Shown: positions 1 through 8,498 of the stretch, piece after piece
How positions within the stretch are numbered: the first letter of the stretch is position 1
Layout: each line of letters starts with the position of its first letter
From: Clostridia bacterium
Lineage (GTDB): Bacteria > Bacillota > Clostridia > Christensenellales > Aristaeellaceae
Direction of reading: 5' to 3'
Length of the DNA stretch: 40,329 nt
NCBI GenBank assembly: GCA_017532155.1
Contig: JAFXJP010000045.1
Location: 1-40,329, forward strand
Notes under the pieces: generated by a model
What the model saw: only the letters and a program-made list of their open reading frames with translations
Database searches by the model: none
Told to the model about the DNA's origin: nothing
Made by a program: the position numbers and the translations under genes

Positions 1-207
1 CCAGGGGCTTTCGGTGATACCTTTGCGGACCTTGAACTTCTTAAAGGCGATCTGCAGGCCATAGAAGGGCGCGTACTTATATACGCAATAGAAGAGAATG
101 CCCGGAATCATCATCAGGTACAGCGGCCAGAAGCGCTGCAAGGCTCTGATGAAGCGTTTCCTGCGGGACGGCGCGTTAATGACGCGCGGCGCGGTTGCTT
201 GCGACAT
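1..207 (-). CDS. LplB-type carbohydrate ABC transporter permease, N-terminal part
   Basis: Only the first 69 residues are in the window; the gene continues past position 1. A short basic N-terminus is followed by a first membrane segment (YLMMIPGILFYCVYKY) and the APFYGLQIAFKKF stretch, which is typical of LplB/YteP-type permeases for oligosaccharides. The start at 207 has an AAAGGA ribosome binding site. It lies 36 bases after the FAD oxidoreductase gene on the same strand, so it is probably the next gene in that operon. From the family, it forms half of an inner-membrane channel with a YtcP-type partner. The partner, binding protein and substrate lie outside the window. Confidence 0.8.
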   Translation of the reverse strand, partial: MSQATAPRVINAPSRRKRFIRALQRFWPLYLMMIPGILFYCVYKYAPFYGLQIAFKKFKVRKGITESPW

Positions 208-243
208 TTGATCAGTCCTTTCGCTTGAGTTTATCTCGTGCGC

Positions 244-2118
244 TTACTGATAAGCGCGGACTTCGAATACAGTTACGTCCTTGGAGCCGTTGGTGGAAAT
301 GACGTGCACATCCACGCTGTCGCAGGAAACGGGCGCAAACTTAACGATGTTGAGACGCTGATGGTTATCGCGGATCTCCTCCACATGCACCACCTTGCCG
401 TCCTTCTTGAATACCAGGTCGTAGTCCTTCACCAGCTCGGCGGGCACGCCGTCGCGCTGCTGGCGCTGACGGTTGGGCGCCATGGTGACGCGGATGGGAT
501 AATTGAAATCGGAATGGAACACAAAGCGCATTTCGGAAAGCTGCACATCCTTGCCAAAGTCAAGGGAGAGCGTTTCGCCGCCTTCGGAGATGCCGTCGCT
601 CGTCCAGCCGTTGAGGGTTTCTTCGATCTTGCGGGATACGCCGTTGATGACGTCGCAGGCGCACCAGCCTTCCTTGGTAGAGGAAGCGGTCACCTTGGCC
701 GTGCGGGCAAGGTCTTTTTCATCCTCATTCTTAAAGCCGGGCAGCCAGCCGCCGTCAGCGAGAATCTCCTGCTGCACTTCGCCGATGTAGGGCGCAAGCT
801 CTCTGGGGAGCAGGCCCTTCTTGGCGCACTTGGCAGCGGCAATGCCCACCGCCTCGCCGCCCAGCGCGCAGCAGCCGATGATGCGGGTGGAGGCCAGGCC
901 CATGCGGCTGGTGGAAATATCGCGGCCGGCCATCATGAGGTTCTTGATATTCTTGGAATAATAGCTGCGCCACGGAATGGTATACACGCCGTGATAGTAG
1001 AAGCAGTCGGAGGGCAGGCGATCCTCATCCTCTACGCCGAAGGGCGCGTGCAGGTCCATGCACCAGCCGCCGTAGCAAATGGCGTCGTCAAAGATCTTGT
1101 GGTCGAGGATGTCGGCCTCGTTGAGGATATAGTCGCCCATCAGGCGGCGGCTTTCGCGCATGCCGGGCAGCGCGCCAACCCATTCGAGCTCGAAATTCTC
1201 CGCGCCATGGGCGTGAACGCCTTCCTGATTGTTCTTGATATGATCCCAGATGCCGTAGGCGTAAGCCATCAGGTCATCGCGGATTTCTTCAAATTCGGGG
1301 ATGATGTCATCGCCCTTGCCCATCAGTTCGCACCACCAGTAGCCGTAGTCATTGGCGGCGGAGGAGATCATGGAAGTGCGCTTGTACTCTTCCGGATCCT
1401 CCAGATGGCTTAGGTCGATCGTCTCTCTCATCTGCGGGCAGTGGATGCGGTTGCGCAGCTGATGTTCAGAGAGCGTCTTGGCAAAGGCGGGCTTAACGAA
1501 GGGCACGGGATGGCCCTGATCCTTGGCCAGCATCATGATGGTGTTGCCCATGCGGTAGTTATTGGGCTCTTCGGGCGCATGGGGCTCGTTGAATTCCGCC
1601 TGCGCTTCGCTGCCCATGCGGTATTCGGCGCCGGCGTAATAGCCCAGCGTGCCGTTGCCCGTGCAGTCGATAAACAAAGGAGAGGTCAGCTTCAGACGCA
1701 TTTCGGTGGTTTCCTGCACGCACAGGATAGATGTAACCTGATCGTCTTCCACTTCGCAGTCATACATGACGGTGTTGTGATAGCAGGTGAGGTTCTCCTG
1801 CTTCTTGGCCGCCTCAAAGAGAATCATATCCCAGGTGGTATAGCTGAAATTATGGTTGCGGGCCTTGTTTTCGAGCATCAGCTCATACACCAGGCCGCCC
1901 TCGGCGTAATCCGCCTGCTTCATGCCCTGGTCCGCGCCGGAAATGTGAATGCGGATTTCACTGGAGGCATTGCCGCCGAGCATCGGACGGGCATTGACCA
2001 GCGCGGTATTGGCGCCGTGACGCGCCGCTGCCAGCGCAGCGCAGGTGCCGGCCATACCGCCGCCAACGACAATCACATCATAATTAGCTTCGATGAAACG
2101 TTCCTTTTGTCTTCTCAT
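244..2118 (-). CDS. FAD-dependent oxidoreductase with galactose-binding-like C-terminal domain
   Basis: A 624-residue flavoprotein. Residues 14-40 hold the dinucleotide fold (DVIVVGGGMAGT, then a conserved NARPMLGGNASSE stretch), as in the FAD_oxidored family. The middle (to about residue 470) contains FIDCTGNGTLG and the second FAD-contacting region with MMAGRDIS. The last ~150 residues (ARTAKVTASS, WTSDG, LSLDFGKDVQLSEMRFVF) resemble an F5/8 type C (discoidin) beta-sandwich, which would bind sugar. The upstream in-frame ATG at 2196 is rejected because the ATG at 2118 has an AGGAG site nine bases ahead. Inferred role: oxidation of a carbohydrate hydroxyl, with the two neighbouring isomerase-like genes acting on the product. 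No signal peptide is seen. Substrate unknown. Confidence 0.82.
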   Translation of the reverse strand: MRRQKERFIEANYDVIVVGGGMAGTCAALAAARHGANTALVNARPMLGGNASSEIRIHISGADQGMKQADYAEGGLVYELMLENKARNHNFSYTTWDMILFEAAKKQENLTCYHNTVMYDCEVEDDQVTSILCVQETTEMRLKLTSPLFIDCTGNGTLGYYAGAEYRMGSEAQAEFNEPHAPEEPNNYRMGNTIMMLAKDQGHPVPFVKPAFAKTLSEHQLRNRIHCPQMRETIDLSHLEDPEEYKRTSMISSAANDYGYWWCELMGKGDDIIPEFEEIRDDLMAYAYGIWDHIKNNQEGVHAHGAENFELEWVGALPGMRESRRLMGDYILNEADILDHKIFDDAICYGGWCMDLHAPFGVEDEDRLPSDCFYYHGVYTIPWRSYYSKNIKNLMMAGRDISTSRMGLASTRIIGCCALGGEAVGIAAAKCAKKGLLPRELAPYIGEVQQEILADGGWLPGFKNEDEKDLARTAKVTASSTKEGWCACDVINGVSRKIEETLNGWTSDGISEGGETLSLDFGKDVQLSEMRFVFHSDFNYPIRVTMAPNRQRQQRDGVPAELVKDYDLVFKKDGKVVHVEEIRDNHQRLNIVKFAPVSCDSVDVHVISTNGSKDVTVFEVRAYQ

Positions 2119-2229
2119 GACTGTTTCTCCTGAAATATCTGTCATTATATCAATTGAACAATTGCTTGTAAAATATGACTTGGCGTATGCCGGCATATTT
2201 TGACGTCTATGCCGAAACTGCCCTGCGGT

Positions 2230-3117
2230 TTATTGATAGAGAGAAACCAGGTGCTTGCAGATGCTTACCAGCATTTTCTGCTCTTCGTCTCTGAGGTGGT
2301 CGGGCATGCGGGAGCCCGTCGTCTCCAGCACCAGATCGGCCTTGCAGCCGCTCTCGTACAGCGCGTTCATCACGCTTTCCCACTTAACCGTGCCGGTGAA
2401 GGGGAATACGTGCAGATCGTCCCGGCCGTTGTTATCGTGGATGTGCAGCGCCTTAATGTGATCGCCCAGCACACGGATGGCGGCGGACTGATCCTCGGTG
2501 GTAATATTGCCGTGGCCCACGTCCCAGCAGGCCTGGATGAGCGGATCATGGCAGTAATCGATCAGCTGCTTGAGTTCCAGCGCGCGCATGCCAAAACGGC
2601 GCAGGTGGTACTGGTCAAAAATGTTTTCAAAGGCAAGGCCCACATTCAGCTTGTGGCAAAGCTCGATCTCGCGGTCGAGGATGCGCAGGTTATACTGGAT
2701 GTGCGCTTCGTTATCGCCCACCACGGCCTCGCGGTCGTTCATGGGGTGGATCACCGCCCACTTGCCGCCGAGAATGTGCGTAATTTCAATGGCGCGAAGC
2801 GAAAGCTCGCGGTATTTTTCCGCGCCTTCCGGGGTGCTGAACAACTCAACGTCGGGCTTCATGCTCATGGAGCGGTAGGGCAGGTGGCTTTGCACAAAGC
2901 TGACGCCGCACTTTTCGGCCTCGTTGCGCAGCTCCTCCGCCGCCTTCCGCCAGCCTTCGCCGCGGAACATGCCCGGGCCGCGGTGCAATCCGCAGAGGTT
3001 GATATCCATTACCTCAAAGCCGTCGGCGGCACAGCGGCGCACCACTTCGGCCGGTTGAATTCTTTCGCCCGTTTCACGGCGCACGCCCAGCGCCGAGGTC
3101 ATATTACCAATGCGCAT
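2230..3117 (-). CDS. Sugar phosphate isomerase/epimerase family TIM-barrel protein
   Basis: A 295-residue AP-endonuclease-2/xylose-isomerase-like TIM barrel. Metal-site motifs are visible: LAFENIFD (Glu near residue 165), CWDVGHGN (Asp and His), ALHIHDNNGRDDLH (His) and VLETTG (Glu near the C-terminus). Such proteins epimerise or isomerise sugars, or act on 3-keto sugars and inositols. It is paralogous to the next gene upstream (3133-4017), with which it shares the MR-G-MTS start and the DDLHV-PFTG block; the two are separated by 15 bases. The start at 3117 has an AAGGAG site. It lies between that paralogue and the FAD oxidoreductase, which suggests one pathway. Substrate not deducible. Confidence 0.82.
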   Translation of the reverse strand: MRIGNMTSALGVRRETGERIQPAEVVRRCAADGFEVMDINLCGLHRGPGMFRGEGWRKAAEELRNEAEKCGVSFVQSHLPYRSMSMKPDVELFSTPEGAEKYRELSLRAIEITHILGGKWAVIHPMNDREAVVGDNEAHIQYNLRILDREIELCHKLNVGLAFENIFDQYHLRRFGMRALELKQLIDYCHDPLIQACWDVGHGNITTEDQSAAIRVLGDHIKALHIHDNNGRDDLHVFPFTGTVKWESVMNALYESGCKADLVLETTGSRMPDHLRDEEQKMLVSICKHLVSLYQ

Positions 3118-3132
3118 TTCGATAACTCCTTC

Positions 3133-4017
3133 TTATTTGTAAAGAGATACCAGATGCTCGCCCACCTTGTAGCAAAGCCTGGCTGCTTCATCCTTGAGGC
3201 ACTCGGGCATCTTATCGCCGCAGGTGCCAATTTCAAAGATGAGATCGGCCTTGCAGCCGCCAACGTACAGCGCGTGCATTACTTCTTCCCACGGAATAAA
3301 ACCGGTGAAGGGCAGCACATGCAGGTCGTCCTTGCCGCGGTTATCGTCAATATGCAGCGCCTTGATGCGATCACCCAGCTTCAGCAGCGAGGGAATCTGA
3401 TTATCCATCATGCGGTTGGCGTGGCCTACATCCCAGCAGATGCCCACATATTCGGAGTTGCAGCTATCCATCAGCGCGATCAGCTCATCTGCCGTCACGC
3501 AGAACTTGCGGCGGTTGCCGGCGTCGCACATATTTTCAAAGGCCAGGCCCACGCCGATCTTGGCGGAAAGCTCCAGCTCCTTGGCAAAAATCTTCTTATT
3601 ATATTCGATCTGCGCTTCGATATCGCCCGTTTCCACCGTCAGATCGGTCGCGGGATGCATCACGCACCACTTGCCGCCCAGCATCTTGGTGATTTCGATG
3701 GCGCGCAGCATCATATTTTCAAAAAACTCCGCGCCCTCGGGCGTGCTCATCAGCTCCAGATCCAGCCTTCCGCGGTACGGCGGATGAGACTGCACAAATT
3801 CCATGCCCAGCCTGGCCGCTTCATTGGCGATTTCATCCACCTGCTGCTTCCAGTCATCCTGATGGAGTGTCGTCTGGCGGCGGCTCAGCGCGCACATATT
3901 CATATCCAGCACACGGAAGCCAGCCTGATGACAACGGCGGATCGATTCAATATAGCCGATGTATTCAGGACTTTCGCGGCGACCACGAAACAGAGACGTC
4001 ATAGTTCCGACTCGCAT
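3133..4017 (-). CDS. Sugar phosphate isomerase/epimerase family TIM-barrel protein (paralogue)
   Basis: First gene of the leftward operon, 294 residues. It has the same metal-site architecture as its downstream paralogue: LAFENMCDAG, ICWDVGHANR, ALHIDDNRGKDDLH, and LIFEIGTCGD near the end. The start at 4017 has a GGAGG site, and a good minus-strand promoter lies at 4075-4103. Two paralogues in one operon suggest sequential or differently stereospecific steps, or a hetero-oligomer; this is inference. Oxidoreductase plus xylose-isomerase-like pairs occur in 3-keto sugar and inositol pathways, which makes those plausible, but nothing here fixes the substrate. Confidence 0.82.
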   Translation of the reverse strand: MRVGTMTSLFRGRRESPEYIGYIESIRRCHQAGFRVLDMNMCALSRRQTTLHQDDWKQQVDEIANEAARLGMEFVQSHPPYRGRLDLELMSTPEGAEFFENMMLRAIEITKMLGGKWCVMHPATDLTVETGDIEAQIEYNKKIFAKELELSAKIGVGLAFENMCDAGNRRKFCVTADELIALMDSCNSEYVGICWDVGHANRMMDNQIPSLLKLGDRIKALHIDDNRGKDDLHVLPFTGFIPWEEVMHALYVGGCKADLIFEIGTCGDKMPECLKDEAARLCYKVGEHLVSLYK

Positions 4018-4074
4018 AATATCCTCCGCAGTTTTCAGTTGAAGTTTATGGGATCATGCCCTTGGAATGTATAT

Positions 4075-4103
4075 ATTATAACGAAACAGGAACAAAAAAT
4101 CAA
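4075..4103 (-). promoter_or_regulatory. Promoter of the leftward isomerase/oxidoreductase operon
   Basis: On the minus strand TTGATT (4098-4103) and TATAAT (4075-4080) are separated by 17 bases, 58 bases upstream of the first start codon. Two inverted repeats lie further upstream (4176-4190, 4215-4237). Confidence 0.6.
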
Positions 4104-4175
4104 TCCGGAGCGGAAAGATTGACTATTCTTCCAAAAAACGTGCAGAACGTGTTCAAAGTTGCACGAAAGTTAATC

Positions 4176-4237
4176 ATGCTATCATAGCATACAGGGACTA
4201 TCGCCAATATTCCAATACATACTTATATATTATGTAT
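4176..4237. promoter_or_regulatory. Two inverted repeats in the divergent control region
   Basis: The 423-base gap 4018-4440 has no gene. It holds promoters for both directions and two dyads: ATGCTA-TCA-TAGCAT at 4176-4190 and ATACATA-(9 bases)-TATGTAT at 4215-4237. They lie about 75 to 130 bases upstream of the leftward promoter and upstream of the rpsF promoter, as expected for an activator site of the sugar operon. No regulator gene is adjacent, so the assignment is inference. Confidence 0.4.
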
Positions 4238-4343
4238 GCTGTTCTATTCGTTTTGCTCAAGTCTTTGTGCGGTTGGTTGATTGTTTCCTGCAGAAACAGA
4301 TTCCCTTTCCCATAAAATGCACGTTATTTTGCAGAAAAAGCCC

Positions 4344-4372
4344 TTGCATTTTTATTGTTCCTCCTTTATAAT
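4344..4372 (+). promoter_or_regulatory. rpsF-ssb-rpsR promoter
   Basis: TTGCAT (4344-4349), a 17-base spacer and a perfect TATAAT (4367-4372), 68 bases upstream of the rpsF start, leaving a short leader before the AGGAGGTG ribosome binding site. Confidence 0.72.
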
Positions 4373-4440
4373 ACCATATTGGCACATCCTTGCGCTGTGC
4401 AAAGTGACACAGTGCCATAAGTCCATGAGGAGGTGAAAGT

Positions 4441-4821
4441 ATGAACAAGTACGAACTGATCTACGTCATCGACACCGCGATGGAAGAGACTGCCCGCAAC
4501 GAGCTGATCGCCCGTTTCAACGGCATGATCGAAGAGAACGGCGGCAAGGTGGAAAAGGTTGAAGAGTGGGGCAAGCGTCGTCTGGCCTACACCATCAACT
4601 ACAAGACCGAGGGCTACTACGTCCTGGTTAACTTCACCGCGAACGCCGAACTGCCCCGCGAGATCGAGCGCGTCATGCAGATCAACGAGAGCATCCTTCG
4701 TTACCTGACCGTGAAGGTGGAAGAGAAGCGCAGCAACGTTAAGCCCCGTCCCGTGCGCGTAGCGCCCGTTGCCGAGGAAGCGCCCGCTGCCGAAGCTGCT
4801 GCTCCCGCGGTAGCCGAATAA
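4441..4821 (+). CDS. rpsF: 30S ribosomal protein S6
   Basis: A 126-residue S6 protein that binds 16S rRNA with S18 in the platform of the small subunit. The N-terminus YELIYVIDT, the WGKRRLAYTI block and the LRYLTVKVEE end of the ferredoxin-like fold are clear. The last ~25 residues form an Ala/Glu/Pro-rich tail (AEEAPAAEAAAPAVAE), a common unstructured extension. AGGAGG lies directly upstream. It is first in the conserved rpsF-ssb-rpsR operon, with ssb 17 bases downstream. In some bacteria S6/S18 bind their own leader; no clear structure of that kind was recognised here. Confidence 0.97.
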   Translation: MNKYELIYVIDTAMEETARNELIARFNGMIEENGGKVEKVEEWGKRRLAYTINYKTEGYYVLVNFTANAELPREIERVMQINESILRYLTVKVEEKRSNVKPRPVRVAPVAEEAPAAEAAAPAVAE

Positions 4822-4838
4822 TCAGGAGGGATTAACCA

Positions 4839-5267
4839 ATGAATAAGGTTTTCATCGTAGGAAACCTCACCAGGGATCCCGAACTGCGCTCCACCCGTGA
4901 TGGCATTCCCGTATGCTCCTTCACCGTGGCAGTCAACCGCCGTCAGCGCAATGCTGAAGCCGGCCAGCCCGAAGCGGATTTCTTCCGCGTAACGGCGTGG
5001 CGCGGCCTGGGCGAAAACTGCTCTAAGTACCTGGCCAAGGGCCGCAAGGTAGCCGTGACCGGCGCCGTGAGCGTATCTACGTACACCGGCAACGACGGCG
5101 CTTTCCGCGCGAGCCTGGAGGTAACGGCCGACGACGTTGAGTTCCTCACGCCCCGCGGCGAAGCTGGCGAAATGCCCGCCTCTGCCCCCCGCGCGATGGC
5201 TCCCGCCCCCGCCGCTCCCCAGAATAATGGCTTTGTACAGGTGGACGACGACGAACTGCCGTTCTAA
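4839..5267 (+). CDS. ssb: Single-stranded DNA-binding protein
   Basis: A 142-residue SSB. An OB-fold occupies residues 1-105 (MNKVFIVGNLTRDPELR, FFRVTAWRGLGENCSKYL, KVAVTGAVSV). A short Pro/Ala-rich linker follows, then the acidic tail DDDELPF, which recruits replication and repair partners. It coats single-stranded DNA as a tetramer during replication. The start at 4839 has a CAGGAGG site. Its position between rpsF and rpsR is the usual Firmicutes arrangement. Confidence 0.97.
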   Translation: MNKVFIVGNLTRDPELRSTRDGIPVCSFTVAVNRRQRNAEAGQPEADFFRVTAWRGLGENCSKYLAKGRKVAVTGAVSVSTYTGNDGAFRASLEVTADDVEFLTPRGEAGEMPASAPRAMAPAPAAPQNNGFVQVDDDELPF

Positions 5268-5306
5268 CAACAGTCAACATTCATTAGTAATAGGAGGAAG
5301 CTAACC

Positions 5307-5561
5307 ATGTCTGAAGATCGTGGCGAAAGAAAGCAGCGTCCGCGTGGCCGCAAGCCGCGCCGCAAGGTCTGCGATTTCTGCGTAAATAAGGTCGCTTATA
5401 TCGACTACAAGGACGTGAACCGTCTGCGCCGTTACATCAACGAGCGCGGCAAGATCATGCCCCGCCGTATGACTGGCACCTGTGCCAAGCATCAGCGTCA
5501 GCTGTCTGAGGCCATCAAGCGCGCCCGTGCCATCGCGCTGCTGCCCTACACTGTCGATTAA
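5307..5561 (+). CDS. rpsR: 30S ribosomal protein S18
   Basis: An 84-residue S18. A basic N-terminal extension ([12 protein letters not shown]) precedes the canonical core: [38 protein letters not shown] and the Arg/Ala helix to the end. The C-x-x-C pair CDFC plus CAKH suggests a zinc-binding (C+) form. AGGAGG precedes the start. It is last in the operon, followed within 30 bases by a strong terminator. Confidence 0.97.
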   Translation: MSEDRGERKQRPRGRKPRRKVCDFCVNKVAYIDYKDVNRLRRYINERGKIMPRRMTGTCAKHQRQLSEAIKRARAIALLPYTVD

Positions 5562-5586
5562 TGCGATAAGCATACATCACTCACAT

Positions 5587-5618
5587 AAGACCGCTCTGTA
5601 AAGAGCGGTCTTTTTTCT
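5587..5618 (+). terminator. Rho-independent terminator of the rpsF operon
   Basis: Ten-base-pair stem AAGACCGCTC / GAGCGGTCTT with a six-base loop, followed by a T-run. Confidence 0.9.
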
Positions 5619-5651
5619 TATTAATAATATTGGATTGTATACATTTAAAGG

Positions 5652-5680
5652 TAGTTTTTTCCTCAAATATATGTTACAAT
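5652..5680 (+). promoter_or_regulatory. Putative extended -10 promoter of the Cys-rich repeat protein gene
   Basis: TGTTACAAT (5672-5680) reads as an extended -10 element; the -35 region is weak. It lies 50 bases upstream of the start codon and 54 bases after the previous terminator. Confidence 0.4.
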
Positions 5681-5729
5681 GTAATTAATATCCGAATACG
5701 GAAAACATAGTGAGAGGAAGCGATCATAA

Positions 5730-8480
5730 ATGAAAAGAACGCTTTTCGTCATCGTCATGCTGCTGTGCGTGGCGCTATTTGCGCTGCCGGCATTGGCGGA
5801 AGATTGTGAGCACTGGGCTGCCTGGTGTGACGGCAAATGCATCGATTGCGGTACCGCGGACGTCAACGTCGATGAGATTTGGCACAAATATGAAAAGTAC
5901 GAGTATTACGATGAAACCGGTCACTGGGCTATTTGCACGCTCTGTGGCCAAAAGGACACTGATCTTTGGGAACATAACGCGCTCTGCAACGGCACGTGTG
6001 CGGATTGCGGCGCAGAAGGTTTGCCCGCCAATGCGGAAAACCACGATTATAAGCCTGTATACTACGATGAGACTTTTCATTGGGATACGTGCACAATTTG
6101 TGGCGCAACGAGCGAGGAGCCCAGTAATCATTCGGTGTCTTGCATGGCGTCTGATACCAGTATATGCGAAGGCTGCGGCTCCGCAGCGTCGGATATTTGG
6201 ATCAGCCATGTTGATGATATGATAGACGATCATGATGCAACCCATCACTGGACCTACTGGCCTACTTGCGGCATGACCGGCACCAAGGAAGAGCATTATG
6301 TAAACTGCAGTAATCCTGGCGTATGCGATATTTGCGGTCGCAGCGGTTTGGATCTTCCTGTTAATCATACCGGAACCCGTATGACCGGCAGCAATGAAAC
6401 GGAGCACTGGGAATATTGCGGCAGCTGCGATGCAGAATATGCCGATACCCGCGCTGCGCATACTGTTCTGTGCACCAATCCCGGCGTGTGCACGGTATGC
6501 AGCGCGGCAGATTGCACGAACACGGCCGAGCACGTAGGCTCTACGGACGGTCAGTGGCAGTATGATGATAACGGACACTGGCTGCTGTGTGCCTGCGGCG
6601 TTAAGATCAATGAAGGCACGCACGCAGAGGGCACGCTGTCCGGCGACGAATACGAGCATTGGTATATTTGCGCTTGCGGCGCTGAGTATGGCCGCGGCTG
6701 GCATGAGCAGTATTGCGATGCAATGGGCACCTGCATTTACTGCGGCGTTACGACGCTGCCGGAAGATGCTGAGGTGCGACATAAAGAGCTTCCGGACTAT
6801 GCCTATGATGCGCAGGGCCATTGGTATCCCTGTGAGAGCTGCGATACGAAAAATATTGAAGGCGGCCCCCATCGCATTGATTGTACCACCAATGCTTGCA
6901 TAACCTGCGGCTATAATGGTGCAGATATTGTTGGAGACATTGAGCATCAGGGTAATATTTCCGATACATGGATGATTGACGGTATTTCGCATTGGCATAC
7001 GTGCGATGCCTGTAACGGCCGCGTCGATGAAGATGAGCATTACAGTGAATCGGGTAATTATCAGACCAGTAATACATATTGCTGGCTGATCTGCGATGAG
7101 TGCGATAACCAATTCAATGTGCAGGAGCATCATGTGATTTGCCCGGATAACGGCAAATGCAGCAACTGCGGCATGGAATATGCCGGCGAGGTGGAGCATT
7201 GGATCGACAGCGAGCCTGAGTACTTCCACGATAATGATCAGCATTGGTATTTCTGCGATGCTGACTGCGGTACGCAGCTGGGCCTTGATTTTCATGATAT
7301 TTCCTGTAAGGATTCTACGGTCTGTCTTACTTGCGGTGCGACAGGCTTGACTGGCCAGTCTGCGCCGCCCCACACTCGCGGTACATACGAGAAAAATGAT
7401 ACGGAGTGCTGGGTCAATTGCACCGTTTGCGGCGAAGAGATTGAACGTCAGAAGCATGAAGGCTTCTGCGCGGAAGGATATGCCTGCAGATTCTGCGGCA
7501 CCACGACCGGCACCATCAAGATTTATCATGAAGATGACGATACATACTTTGGCGATGAAACCAAGCACTGGCAGAAGTGCATGCATTGCTCTGAGATTTT
7601 CTACGAGCGCGAGCATACAGTCTATTGCACCAAACCAGGCGTATGCGCAGATTGTTATAGAGAGGGCTGCACCAATGAGCCTGTGCACACGGGTGAGTTT
7701 GAAGTCGTTTATAATGAAACGCATCACTGGGAGGAGTATTCCTGCTGCGGTGAAATCGGCTGGGAAGGCGGCGAGCATTACAATGTCTGCATCAGCGGTT
7801 TGCCTGTTGGCCGTTGTGTGGAGTGCGCTTATGATCAGGTGACGACCTTCTATCACATTCATGATGGCGGCACACCTGGCGAGCCTCCTGAAACCACCAC
7901 GAAATACAGCGAAACCGAGCATTGGGAAGAATGCAACGGCTGCAATACCGAACTTGCTGATACTCGCGTTTCTCATACCGTTACCTGCGCCAATCCCGGC
8001 GTGTGTACCGAATGCGGCGCGACGGGCTGCACCAATGAAGCATCCCATCTTGCGTTGGGCGAATATCAATACGACGAAAGCAGCCATTGGCGTGTTTGTA
8101 CTGATTGTGGAAACACCTTCACCGATATGCATTTAGTTACCGATAACTTTTTGTATGACGCTACCCACTGTTGGATCGAATGTACGGAGTGCGGCGTTGA
8201 ATTGTCAAAATTCATGCATGAAGCTGCCTGCAATACGCCCGGTTATTGCAACCGCTGCGGTGCAGACTGGGATGGTGAAGGTCAGCATGTGCCTTTGGAG
8301 GATTCGCTGACCTATAATGAAACGCACTGCTGGTATCTCTGCGCCTATTGCGGCGAAGAAATTGAAAAGAGCAAGCACTTTGTTTACTGTGATAATCCGA
8401 ATGCATGCGATCGCTGCGGCGCGACCGTTGGAGATGACGCAGTGGTGCAGCATGACTTCAATTACGATACCCGCGTATAA
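5730..8480 (+). CDS. Secreted Cys/His/Trp-repeat protein, first part up to an in-frame TAA
   Basis: A 916-residue protein with a signal peptide (MKRTLFVIVMLLCVALFALP-ALA). After it comes an array of about 18 degenerate units of 40-55 residues, pattern Y(D/N)ET-(H)HW-x2-C-x2-CG then H-x3-C-NPG-x-C-x2-CG. Each unit offers two Cys pairs plus His, suggesting zinc-ribbon-like or disulfide knuckles. Clear units include YDETGHWAICTLCG and YNETHCWYLCAYCGEE. The start at 5730 has a GAGGAAG site. The frame is closed by TAA at 8478, but the same frame stays open and repetitive to 10307, so this is the front 60% of one ancestral gene. No known enzyme domain or sortase signal is seen. Function unknown; cell-surface or extracellular binding is a guess. 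Confidence 0.75.
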   Translation: MKRTLFVIVMLLCVALFALPALAEDCEHWAAWCDGKCIDCGTADVNVDEIWHKYEKYEYYDETGHWAICTLCGQKDTDLWEHNALCNGTCADCGAEGLPANAENHDYKPVYYDETFHWDTCTICGATSEEPSNHSVSCMASDTSICEGCGSAASDIWISHVDDMIDDHDATHHWTYWPTCGMTGTKEEHYVNCSNPGVCDICGRSGLDLPVNHTGTRMTGSNETEHWEYCGSCDAEYADTRAAHTVLCTNPGVCTVCSAADCTNTAEHVGSTDGQWQYDDNGHWLLCACGVKINEGTHAEGTLSGDEYEHWYICACGAEYGRGWHEQYCDAMGTCIYCGVTTLPEDAEVRHKELPDYAYDAQGHWYPCESCDTKNIEGGPHRIDCTTNACITCGYNGADIVGDIEHQGNISDTWMIDGISHWHTCDACNGRVDEDEHYSESGNYQTSNTYCWLICDECDNQFNVQEHHVICPDNGKCSNCGMEYAGEVEHWIDSEPEYFHDNDQHWYFCDADCGTQLGLDFHDISCKDSTVCLTCGATGLTGQSAPPHTRGTYEKNDTECWVNCTVCGEEIERQKHEGFCAEGYACRFCGTTTGTIKIYHEDDDTYFGDETKHWQKCMHCSEIFYEREHTVYCTKPGVCADCYREGCTNEPVHTGEFEVVYNETHHWEEYSCCGEIGWEGGEHYNVCISGLPVGRCVECAYDQVTTFYHIHDGGTPGEPPETTTKYSETEHWEECNGCNTELADTRVSHTVTCANPGVCTECGATGCTNEASHLALGEYQYDESSHWRVCTDCGNTFTDMHLVTDNFLYDATHCWIECTECGVELSKFMHEAACNTPGYCNRCGADWDGEGQHVPLEDSLTYNETHCWYLCAYCGEEIEKSKHFVYCDNPNACDRCGATVGDDAVVQHDFNYDTRV
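8478..8480 (+). other. In-frame nonsense codon inside the repeat array
   Basis: The TAA falls where the first Tyr of the Y-(D/N)-E/D-T-x-(H/C)W motif is expected: other units read YNETHCW or YDATHCW and this one reads stop-DDTYCW. One third-position change of a TAT or TAC codon explains it. No frameshift is involved; both sides are in the same frame. Confidence 0.85.
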
Positions 8481-8498
8481 GATGATACCTATTGCTGG

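Noticed and set aside
2200-4122. Long plus-strand open frame opposite the two isomerase genes
   Set aside because: Antisense shadow of GC-rich coding. The minus-strand frames carry clear family motifs and ribosome binding sites.
4018-4343. Possible riboswitch or S6/S18 leader structure
   Set aside because: Only dyads of operator size were seen; no known riboswitch core or strong leader fold was recognised.
4257-4448. 63-codon minus frame upstream of rpsF
   Set aside because: It overlaps the rpsF promoter and ribosome binding site and has no start signal.
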